64,000 nucleotides of DNA from Alphaproteobacteria bacterium (GTDB lineage Bacteria > Pseudomonadota > Alphaproteobacteria > UBA9219 > RFNS01). Below, one piece after another: positions 1-8,000 of the stretch. The stretch lies in assembly GCA_037200005.1 (NCBI GenBank), contig JBBCGY010000001.1, positions 602,416 to 666,415 of the forward strand, read 5' to 3'. How positions within the stretch are numbered: the stretch's first letter is position 1; every line of letters starts with the position of its first letter. The translations under genes were made by a program, and so were the position numbers. Under the pieces are notes generated by a model, which saw nothing but the letters and a program-made list of their open reading frames with translations, searched no databases and was not told the origin of the DNA.

Positions 1-1298
1 TCGAACAGCGCGTCGGCCAGCCATACAATCGCGCCGCCATCGGCGCGGACGCCGCAGATTTCGCCATAGAGCGCGCGCGCGAAACTGTCCAAGGGCTTCA
101 CGCGTCCGTCATGCAGCACGGGGATTTGCCGGAAATCCTGCATGGACAATTCCGCCGCGCTTACGGCAGGACTCAACCCGCACATCATCACGATAAGCGC
201 GACGCCCACGCGGCGCGATACGGCGCGGATCAGGATATGGAGCAGCAATCCCGCCGCCAGCAGCGCCGTGGCGTAATAGGGCAATTCGCGGGCCGGATTG
301 CGCATGACGGTCAGCACCGAGACCTCTTTGCCGTTCTCGCGCGCGTAGGAGGATTGATAGATGACGTAGGGGCCATGGCGCAGCGGCTGATTCATCTCGA
401 TGATGCCCGGCTTGGTTTCTTTGCCGTCTTCGATGACGACCCGCGAGACATAGGCGCTGGGCTTGTCGGTGCCGGGATGAAGGCTGCGGGTGAACTCCGT
501 GAGGCTTATCGAGAAAGGCAGCGGTATGGGAGTCCGTCGCAGCACGATATCGTAGCGGCTGCCGCCATGATCGATGGAAACAGGCTGCGGCGCGCCTTCC
601 CAGCTCCACCACAGCCCGTCATGCGCGCTGTCCGCGCCCGCGACGGTAAAACTTGCACCGCTTTGCCAGGCTTCTTCTTCCTTGGGCGGCGGGACGGATT
701 CGAAATCGGCCTGCGCCGCCAGCCCGTGGCGCGCGGCGCTCTTTTCGGCTTCCGGTATGGAAGCGGGCGCGCAATGGCGGCATAGTTTTCGTATCGTCAG
801 GGTGAAGGGCGCGGCTTCAATGATTTGCCCTTCATGCAGGGATTTGAAATCAGCCCGGCTGACCGGCATGCCGTCTTTCAGGACGACGAATTCGCGGGTC
901 ATGTAGTCCGACATCGCGGCGGTTTTCTCGCCCGCCGCCAGCGCGACAAAGCCTTCCTCGATCTGCGTCGCGGCGATCAGGCCTCCGGCCATCAGAAACA
1001 AAACGGCGGCATGAGTCACAATGATGCCCGCGTCGCGCCAGCGCCACGCCGTATCCAGCAGCAGCTTGCCCGCCAGATTGACGCAGATCAGGCCGAGCGT
1101 CAGGCCGCCGCCCGGCAAGGGCAGGGGGCCGAGCCACAGGATCGCGCCGCCGAAAAAAATCCGCGAAGCTTCATGGGCGCTGAGCCAGCGCTGCGCCAGC
1201 GTGCCCGCGACGAGCAGCAGCATCAGCCAGACCAGCGCGCCGAACAGCAGGCGCGGCGCGGCGATTTCGCGCATGATCAAGAGGGCAAGGCGTTTCAT
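1..1298 (-). CDS. ResB/CcsB-like cytochrome c maturation protein, possibly a CcsBA fusion (partial, cut by left edge)
   Basis: Only the first 432 codons are present, read from the ATG at 1298 towards the left edge with no stop. The product has hydrophobic segments near residues 16-38, 48-78 and 90-111, a soluble region of about 220 residues, and further segments near 338-360 and 365-384. That is the plan of ResB/CcsB, the system II protein that presents apocytochrome c for haem attachment outside the cytoplasmic membrane. The end of the soluble region (residues 301-316, QPLRHGPYVIYQSSY) is typical of ResB. The third segment carries the motif VTHAAVLFLMAG with a membrane-embedded His. After the fifth segment, residues 393-408 (VLHDGRVKPLDSFAR) resemble the junction to CcsA in fused CcsBA proteins, so a CcsA half probably lies beyond the edge; this last point is inference. 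Most alphaproteobacteria use system I, so a system II protein is notable. Confidence 0.8.
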   Translation of the reverse strand, partial: MKRLALLIMREIAAPRLLFGALVWLMLLLVAGTLAQRWLSAHEASRIFFGGAILWLGPLPLPGGGLTLGLICVNLAGKLLLDTAWRWRDAGIIVTHAAVLFLMAGGLIAATQIEEGFVALAAGEKTAAMSDYMTREFVVLKDGMPVSRADFKSLHEGQIIEAAPFTLTIRKLCRHCAPASIPEAEKSAARHGLAAQADFESVPPPKEEEAWQSGASFTVAGADSAHDGLWWSWEGAPQPVSIDHGGSRYDIVLRRTPIPLPFSISLTEFTRSLHPGTDKPSAYVSRVVIEDGKETKPGIIEMNQPLRHGPYVIYQSSYARENGKEVSVLTVMRNPARELPYYATALLAAGLLLHILIRAVSRRVGVALIVMMCGLSPAVSAAELSMQDFRQIPVLHDGRVKPLDSFARALYGEICGVRADGGAIVWLADALF

Positions 1299-1367
1299 CG
1301 GCGGAGTGAAGACCAATATTCGGGCCGAGGCAATCTCCTTTGAGCGCGCCGAAAGCGATGGGCGCAA

Positions 1368-1400
1368 CAAAAAACCCGCCGGGATTATCCGGGCGGGTTT
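1368..1400 (-). terminator. Rho-independent terminator after the DUF882 gene
   Basis: Read on the minus strand, AAACCCGCC and GGCGGGTTT form a 9-bp stem (1392-1400 with 1372-1380) around an 11-nt loop, followed by a run of T. It lies 80 bases beyond the stop of the minus-strand DUF882 gene and before the ResB-like gene, so it should separate the two units. Confidence 0.8.
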
Positions 1401-1481
1401 CTCTCGGGCGCAATTCGCCCGTGGATTGTCAATAACACGAGCGGCAGGCGAAAGTCAAGGGAAATTTCCCACACTCGTTTT

Positions 1482-2021
1482 TTATCCGCCATTCCATGTT
1501 CTTACGCCGCCGGTGTCGATATGTACATGGCCGGATTTGGGATAGAAGGCGACGCCGCCGCGCTGCATGGTCCGGGCGATTCCGGCCATCGCCTTGCCGG
1601 TAAGATTGGGCACGCGCAGGTCGATGGCGCGGCCTTTCATATGCAGGCTGTTGCGCGCGACATTGCGGTCGCTCTGCGCCAGAGCGGCATTGGTGTCGCT
1701 GCTGCGGTAGCATGAAAGAATATCGAAGGTCGCGGTTTCCGGCAGGCCGATGCTGTCGCGCATGTCGGCGATGAAATCCATCAATTTGGGATCGATGCGG
1801 GCTTCCTCGCCGTTATGGCGGTCGCGGCAGATACGATTGATCTTGCCGAGCGCGGCGCTGTCATAGCGCCAGTCATGGACATAAAGGACATTGACCGTCT
1901 CGCCGCTCGGCGCGTGGCGCAGGCTGATGAAGCGCCGCGCGACGCCGGGATCGCCGAAGCTGTGGGCGCAGGCGGAAAGGAATAACAGTCCCAAAAATAC
2001 GAGCCGCCGTTTCACGACCAT
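1482..2021 (-). CDS. DUF882 / peptidase M15-type (YcbK-like) putative lipoprotein
   Basis: A 179-residue protein with a hydrophobic N-terminus ending in the lipobox-like LSAC (Cys at 18), suggesting a lipid-anchored protein rather than the Tat-exported form usual for this family. The remainder matches the DUF882/peptidase M15_2 family: a segment SLHMKGRAIDL gives a His and an Asp, and GHVHIDTG near the C-terminus gives the second metal-binding His, the usual zinc triad of M15 D-Ala-D-Ala or L,D-peptidases. The GGVAFYP motif just before it is also typical. The likely role is cleavage of peptidoglycan stem peptides in the periplasm; the substrate is not shown by the sequence. Its start overlaps the end of the upstream regulator gene by 10 bases, so the two are co-transcribed, and a terminator follows at 1368-1400. 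Confidence 0.85.
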   Translation of the reverse strand: MVVKRRLVFLGLLFLSACAHSFGDPGVARRFISLRHAPSGETVNVLYVHDWRYDSAALGKINRICRDRHNGEEARIDPKLMDFIADMRDSIGLPETATFDILSCYRSSDTNAALAQSDRNVARNSLHMKGRAIDLRVPNLTGKAMAGIARTMQRGGVAFYPKSGHVHIDTGGVRTWNGG

Positions 2022-2659
2022 TGCAGCGCATAGCCTCCCATGACGGTGACGATATCGACCTTGTCGCCAAGTTCCGCCAGCTTGCGCCGCAGCCGGTAGA
2101 TGTGGGTTTCCAGCGTATGCGTATCGATGCCCGCGTCATAACCCCAGACTTCGCGCAGCAGGTCTTCCCGCGTCCATGCCGCGCCGTCGCGCGCGAGCAG
2201 CGTCAGCAGGACGGTCTCCTTGTCGGTGAGCGGCTGCTCAAGGCCGCCGTGACGCAGTTTTTTCGCGCCCTGGTCGATGGCGTAGGGGCCGCAGGCGACG
2301 GTCGCGGTATTTTGCTCCTTCGATAATTGCACATAATAGCTGATGCGCTCCAGAAGCAGGCCTATGCGCACCGGCAGCGGCAGGGTTTCCGCCACATCCC
2401 ATCCGTCCCGCGTCTGCCCGAGCAACAGCGCCGGCGCGCGCAGTCCAGCTTCGCGCCATGCTTTCAGCGGCGGAGGCGTCTTGTCCCCCAGCAAGAGGAG
2501 CCGAATGCCGCCGATATCATCGATGGGCTGATCCGCCTTGTCCGGCTCGATCATGCGCCAATCATAGCCGGGCGCGTCTTTTCCGTCGCTGCGTCCCTGC
2601 TCGGCAAGCGCTTGGGGAAGGATTTTAGGCAAGGCGAAAATGATGATTTGATCCGTCAT
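2012..2659 (-). CDS. Winged-helix (OmpR/PhoB-type) regulator with degenerate receiver
   Basis: The 215-residue product ends in a clear Trans_reg_C winged helix (about residues 120-213): TDKETVLLTLLA, then TREDLLREVWGYD, then the recognition-helix region THTLETHIYRLRRKL and the wing VMGGYAL. The first 110 residues look like a receiver fold in outline, but I see no acidic pocket plus phospho-acceptor Asp; the position after the third strand reads RLLLLGDK, not the normal LLDxxMP. It is therefore likely to be a phosphorylation-independent or otherwise regulated DNA-binding protein. It overlaps the DUF882 lipoprotein gene, so an envelope-linked target is plausible but unproven. No partner histidine kinase is adjacent. 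Transcription diverges from the hypothetical gene at 2817, sharing a 157-base spacer. Confidence 0.8.
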   Translation of the reverse strand: MTDQIIIFALPKILPQALAEQGRSDGKDAPGYDWRMIEPDKADQPIDDIGGIRLLLLGDKTPPPLKAWREAGLRAPALLLGQTRDGWDVAETLPLPVRIGLLLERISYYVQLSKEQNTATVACGPYAIDQGAKKLRHGGLEQPLTDKETVLLTLLARDGAAWTREDLLREVWGYDAGIDTHTLETHIYRLRRKLAELGDKVDIVTVMGGYALQWS

Positions 2660-2816
2660 GGTCTGCCAATACTACGGCAATAATCGCCTAGCGAAAGACT
2701 TATTTATGGCGGAAGCGGCTTGAGACGCCGTAGGCATTATGCGCCATCTGATTGATTCCAATGATGTTTTATTTGGCCTGGGATTTGCATTCCTCAGCAT
2801 CGGGAGAATGCACTTT

Positions 2817-3869
2817 ATGACCGCCATCGATGCTATCAGCGCGCAGCCTGCTCCGGTCGAGGAGGCCAAACGCAACTGGGCAAGGCCAGCGCCGGACGTC
2901 AAGCCCTTCAGGCTGGTCAAGGGCGGCGAGCGCAGCATCGCGCCGCAGAATCTGAACGCGCCAACCTGGAAAGAGGCCGTCGAGACCGCCAGCGTCCAGC
3001 CTGCTCAAGCCGAGGAAGTCAAGCGCAGCGAGGCCAAGCCATCGCCGAACGTCAAGCCCGCCAGGCTGGTCAAGGGCGGCGAGCGCAGCATCGCGCCGCA
3101 GAATCTGGTCGAGCCGACCTGGAAAGATGTCGCCGACACCGTCAATCCGCTGCATCAATTGCCCATCGTCGGCGATGTGTATCGCGCCATCACCGGCGAG
3201 AAGATCAGCGGCGTGTCGCGCGTGCTGGGCGGTTTTCTGTATGGCGGAATTTCGGGCGGCTTCATCGCCGCCGCTACCGCCGCCTATGCCGAGGTTCATG
3301 ACGATCGCAGCCCGGGCGAGATTGTCGTCGCCATGCTGCTCGGCAACGATAAAAAACCCGATGCCGCTCCCGCGCCCGCAGATAAAGCGTCGGTCATGCT
3401 GGCCGACGCGACGCCGCCAATTCAAGATAAAGCTCAAGACACCGTTCTGATGGCGCGCGCCGAATCCGCGGCCGCCGACAAGCCCGAGCAGGCCGGGAAG
3501 AAATCGCCGATCACGCTGGTCGATGCGGTGCCGCTGCGCGAAAGGCTCAATCACAAGAATGCGGCGCATCTTTCGACCGACGCCAAGCCGCTCAGTCAAT
3601 ACCAGGCTTTCATCGACCGTATCCCGGCGGGCGCCGCCAACGTAATGACCGCCCAGAATCAGAATCTGCAGTTGTTGCAAGGCCTGATCGATCCGCCGTC
3701 CGCCGCTGCCGCGCCGGACGAAGCCATGGCCGCCGGCGATTCGGTGGGCAGCCATAATCCCCTGCCGAAGGATCTTATAGAAGACATGATGATCGGCGCG
3801 CTCGATAAGTACCAGCGGCTGCATAATGTCGCCGAAAACGGCCAAAGCGGCGGCGGCCCGGCCCGGTAG
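2817..3869 (+). CDS. Hypothetical protein with internal duplication and Gly-rich hydrophobic segment
   Basis: I do not recognise this family. The ATG at 2817 is chosen because GGAG lies 10 bases upstream; an in-frame ATG 26 codons earlier lacks such a site. The product is about 350 residues. Residues ~16-100 hold two copies of a ~50-residue unit sharing the stretch RLVKGGERSIAPQNL, followed by PTWK. A single Gly/Ala-rich hydrophobic segment (VSRVLGGFLYGGISGGFIAA) sits near residues 136-160, preceded by a short region rich in Ile, Val and Pro. The rest is Ala/Pro/Lys-rich and probably disordered, with a more structured C-terminal ~90 residues. There is no obvious signal peptide. It could be a membrane-associated or colicin-like protein, but nothing supports a firm function. 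It is followed after 87 bases by uppP on the same strand. Confidence 0.6.
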   Translation: MTAIDAISAQPAPVEEAKRNWARPAPDVKPFRLVKGGERSIAPQNLNAPTWKEAVETASVQPAQAEEVKRSEAKPSPNVKPARLVKGGERSIAPQNLVEPTWKDVADTVNPLHQLPIVGDVYRAITGEKISGVSRVLGGFLYGGISGGFIAAATAAYAEVHDDRSPGEIVVAMLLGNDKKPDAAPAPADKASVMLADATPPIQDKAQDTVLMARAESAAADKPEQAGKKSPITLVDAVPLRERLNHKNAAHLSTDAKPLSQYQAFIDRIPAGAANVMTAQNQNLQLLQGLIDPPSAAAAPDEAMAAGDSVGSHNPLPKDLIEDMMIGALDKYQRLHNVAENGQSGGGPAR

Positions 3870-3956
3870 CCCGCAAAAGATATTTTCCTTGGTTTGCCTG
3901 CCGCGAGCCGTTATCTTCGCGCCGCGTAACGCTTGGCTCATATAACGGAACCCATC

Positions 3957-4763
3957 ATGGATTTTCACGCGCTATTGAGTGCCGTTTTTCTCGGCATCAT
4001 CGAAGGTCTGACCGAATTTCTGCCCGTATCCTCGACCGGCCATTTGCTGCTGACCGATTATTTCATGGGCGTCAAAAGCCAGAGCGACGTCTTCGAGGTC
4101 GTGATCCAGCTTGGCGCGATCCTGGCGGTGGTGGCGGTATATTTCGAGCGGCTATGGAAGGCCGTCCGCGATTTCCCAACCCGCGCCGAGGCGCGCTATT
4201 TCGCGCTGACCGTGCTGGCCGGATTCCTGCCCGCCGCCGTCATCGGCTTCGCGCTCCATAAATTCATCAAGGAAGTGCTGTTCGCCAGCCCCGCGCTCAT
4301 CGCCGTGACGCTGATTCTGGGCGGCATCGCCATCCTCTTCATCGAAAGGCTGCCCCACCGCGAACTCGTTACGAATTCGGAACAAATACCGCTCAAGAAG
4401 GCGATCGGCATCGGTTTCTTCCAGTGCCTGGCCATGATTCCCGGCGTCTCGCGCTCGGGCGCGACGATCTGCGGCGCGATGCTGATCGGCGTGGAGCGCA
4501 AGGCGGCGGCGGAATACTCGTTTTTCCTCGCGATTCCGACCATGGCCGCCGCCGGAGCCTATGACCTTTACAAGAATTATGCCCAGCTTAACGCGCATGA
4601 TTTAGACATGATCGTCGTCGGATTCGTCGTTTCCTTTATCGTCGCCCTTGTGGTGGTGCGCGGCTTCATCGGCTTTATCGGCCGCCATGGCTTTACCCCC
4701 TTCGCCTGGTACCGGATTCTCGCCGGTTCGGTGGTTCTGATGGCACTTGGGCTTGGGTTTTGA
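3957..4763 (+). CDS. uppP: Undecaprenyl-diphosphatase UppP (BacA)
   Basis: This integral membrane enzyme removes a phosphate from undecaprenyl diphosphate, recycling the lipid carrier used in peptidoglycan and surface-polysaccharide synthesis (EC 3.6.1.27). The 268-residue length fits the family. Both signature motifs are present: EGLTEFLPVSSTGHL near the N-terminus (the E-rich catalytic motif) and PGVSRSGATI in the middle (the P-loop-like motif with the conserved Arg and Ser). Several hydrophobic helices surround them. The ATG at 3957 gives the standard start (MDFHALL...); an in-frame ATG eight codons upstream would add a short tail not usual for the family. It is followed by a 301-base gap before the giant gene. 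There is no convincing terminator after it. Confidence 0.95.
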   Translation: MDFHALLSAVFLGIIEGLTEFLPVSSTGHLLLTDYFMGVKSQSDVFEVVIQLGAILAVVAVYFERLWKAVRDFPTRAEARYFALTVLAGFLPAAVIGFALHKFIKEVLFASPALIAVTLILGGIAILFIERLPHRELVTNSEQIPLKKAIGIGFFQCLAMIPGVSRSGATICGAMLIGVERKAAAEYSFFLAIPTMAAAGAYDLYKNYAQLNAHDLDMIVVGFVVSFIVALVVVRGFIGFIGRHGFTPFAWYRILAGSVVLMALGLGF

Positions 4764-5064
4764 CACTACTATTTCTTATTTGCGATCAATCGCCGTATTA
4801 ATACTGGTTAATCCACCAAAAATTAACTTTTGTGGCCGCAAAGTGGCACCTGCGGGTACTTCATAATGTTCGATTAACCGGTGATTCTCGCCGGTGATAA
4901 GCGTTTGGCGCACCCGCGCCGGATGGCGCTTGCCTCATCTTTACCCGCAACCGAGCGGGCGCGACCGGCCATTGAAACTCTCGATTCCTGGGAGTGCAAG
5001 GTATGTCGTTACCCTGGAATTCCCCTTTGTCTAAGGGGGATGTCAGAAAAAGGATCATGGACGG
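4764..5064 (+). promoter_or_regulatory. 301-base leader/upstream region of the giant fibre gene
   Basis: No gene is seen here. It is AT-richer at its start and holds three small inverted repeats: CCACCAAAA/TTTTGTGG (4813-4835, one bulge), ACCGG/CCGGT (4877-4895) and CCCCTT/AAGGGG with a 5-base loop (5022-5038). The last ends only 26 bases before the ATG at 5065. An AAAAAGGA ribosome-binding site lies at 5047-5054. TTAA-N6-TTAA at 4798-4811 resembles a CtrA box but is one base short in the spacer. A short false start (ATG GAC GGA TGA) begins at 5056 and ends at the giant gene's ATG. A regulated leader is an inference; I found no match to a known riboswitch. Confidence 0.4.
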
Positions 5065-8000
5065 ATGACGCAAAAACGCCATTCCGTTACGTCCAATCCT
5101 CTTCTGCGGAAGAGGAAAACCCCGGCGCGCGCCCGCGAAGCCGGATTCATGATCGCGCCTATTCTCTATGTCCTGACCCTGGCCGGGGTCGGCGCGGCGA
5201 TTTTGTTCAGCGGCTACTCGCAAATCCTGCGGACCAATATCGAAATCAGCCGCAATAACGCCGCGAAGAATGAGCTGTCTGCCGCGTCCAGGACATTGGC
5301 GGCGAAGACGACCCTGATTAACGGAGAAACACAAATACAGCCGCCCGCCGTGCTGGATTGCAGTTCCGCCGACGCGGCAAAACTGCCTGGCGGCAACACC
5401 ACGGATTGTTCCACTGCAGGCGGCAGCGGTTCGCCGACTACCTTCGGCGTTCTCGATCCTGCGTCAGGGACGAAGCAGCTTGATCCCTGGGGGCATTATT
5501 ATATTTATTGCCGCTGGGAAGGACTTGCGGCCAATCCGGGTGATTCCGGCATCATGATCATCAGCGCCGGGCCGGATGGCCGTCTTCAGAGTACGTGTAA
5601 CAGCGGAACTACGCCGGGAGGCGACGACCGCGTTGAGTGGTTGAGCGTCGCCAATACCATTCAGCGCGCCAATGTATGGGATTATCAGACCGCGACCGGC
5701 GTCGATCCCGCCAAAGCCCATTTCGGCATTGCCGGTGACGCCGTGCAGGTCACCGCCAGCGGTGATATCACCGCGCGGTCTTTGACGCTGTCGGCTACGG
5801 GAAATATAACGACGGGGTCTCTGACCCTGACGACGACGGCGCTGCCGATCGACCAGGGCGGCACGGGCGCGCGCACAGCGGATGATGCCTTGACCAATTT
5901 CGGCGGTCAGACAACAGGCATAGACGTTTTCAGGTCGCTGACGGAGACAGGCGCTCGCGTGGCGCTAGGCGCGACGGCAGTCGGCCATGGCGTATTTACG
6001 GCCGGATCTACAGCGGCGGGGCGCGGCGCGCTCGGCGCGGGCGCTATCGGCGATCTTTTGTTCCAGACTTCGACGGCCGCCGATGCGCGCGCGACCTTGG
6101 GGGCGCAGGCGATAGGCGACGCGCTGTTCCAGACGGCGACGGCTTCGACGGCGCGGGCAACGCTCGGCGCGACGTCGGTTGGCGAGGGCGTGTTCACGGC
6201 GATCAGCACCGGCGCGGCGCTGGATTCTCTCGGCGCGGGCGCGACAGGCAAGGCGGTATTCGCGGCCGGCACCGAGAGCGCGGGACAAGACGCGCTCGGC
6301 GCGGGCGCGACGGGCAAAGCGGTGTTTATCGCGACGACGACCGGCGACGCTTATACCGCGCTCGGCCTCGTCAACGGCAATCCGGTCAACATTACGGCTT
6401 CCAACGCCACGTCGGCGGGGACCGCGACGACCATATCGGGAACGCTGGATATCGCCCATGGCGGCACGGGCGCGACGGACTGGAGCGGGGCGCTGGCCAA
6501 TCTCCATGCGAACGACGCGTCTAACCTGACGGTCGGGACGCTTCACCGGGATCGCTTGCCGCCTCCGGACGCCATCGGCGGAGTTGTGTATAACTGGGGC
6601 ACGGTGAACGATAAAGGCATCGTGACCACGCCTCACGACGTGGTCTCCAACGAGCTTCGGGAAAATGATACGGCCGTCACCGTGAGCGACCTCACGGCGG
6701 GCACCAGCACCGGCGGCGAGATCGCCTTCACGATCGAGGGCACGACGCAGGCGGTCTTCAACGACGTGGGTTATCTCGGTCTCGGCACGACCGATCCGCA
6801 AGACCGGCTGCATGTCGCGGGCACGAACGCCGCCATCAGGCTCGAGGGCGAGGAAGAAACCAACCGCTTCTTCCGCATCACGACCAATGCGGACAGGCGG
6901 TGGGAATTCGGCGCCGACAATACCGATGAAACCGGCGGCGCGGTCGGCTCGAATTTCGTCATCAAGCGATATGACGACAATGGCGATCCGCTTCCCGGCA
7001 CGCCCTTCATGATCGATCGCGCGACCGGCAACGTCACCTTCAGCGGCACCATCAGCGCGAGCGGTTTTTCCGGCACGTCCACGGGCGGCGGCAGCATGGC
7101 GCTGGGCGTCAGCGCCGCCGCGACCAATCCGGCACGCGACACCGAAGTGAATACCGGTCTGTTCAGCGGCGCGACCGGACGGGTGAGCGTGGCGTCGCTC
7201 GGCACGGAAGTCGCGCGCTTCTCGGCGACCGGACTCAATCTGACGACGGCGACGGGCGCCTTGCAGATCAATTCGATGAACGGCCTGCGGCTGACGACGA
7301 CCGGCAACCCCATCGTCGGCGACACGGCGATGTCCGCCACCCTCGCGCCGCTATCGGTCGGCATCGGCAAGAACGCGCTGGCGAGCGTGACGGCGGAGCG
7401 GTCTGCGGTGGCGATCGGCCATCGGGCGCTTGCCGCCAACACGACAGGCAGCGGCAATGTCGCCGTGGGGCGCGAGGCGCTCAGAGACAATATTTCATCG
7501 AGCTACAATGTCGCTATCGGTTATCAGGCGATGGCGACCGGCACCGCGGGAGGCGATCAGAACAACGCGGTTGGGTATCAGGCCCTGTATAACAACTGGG
7601 GCTCATTGAATAATGCGTTTGGCTATAGGGCCCTGCTCAACAATACCTATGGTCTATATAATTCTGGCTTCGGCGATTCGGTTCTGCAAAACACGACGAC
7701 CGGAAGCTTTAACAGCGCATTCGGCGCGACCGCGCTTTACGGCAACACCACCGGCTCTTCCAACAATGCCTTCGGTGTCGAGGCGCTGTATTCAACCACG
7801 ACCGGTAATAATAATGTCGCCGTGGGCAGCGACACGCTCTATCGCAATGTAGGCGGCAGCAATAATGTGGCCGTCGGTCACAATGCCGTCATGGGTACGG
7901 TCGGGCAAAGCGCCCTTGTCAATAATCTGGTCGGCGTCGGCTATGCGGCGCTGACGGCGGCATATTCTTCGGCGACCGGCAACACGGCGGTCGGGTATCA

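Noticed and set aside
111-1343. Plus-strand open frames across the ResB-like gene
   Set aside because: The minus-strand frame is open through 1298 bases and gives clear membrane segments and ResB motifs, while the plus-strand frames are low-complexity shadows.
4764-5064. A c-di-GMP (GEMM) or other known riboswitch before the giant gene
   Set aside because: The conserved core sequences of the known classes were not found; only short simple hairpins are present.
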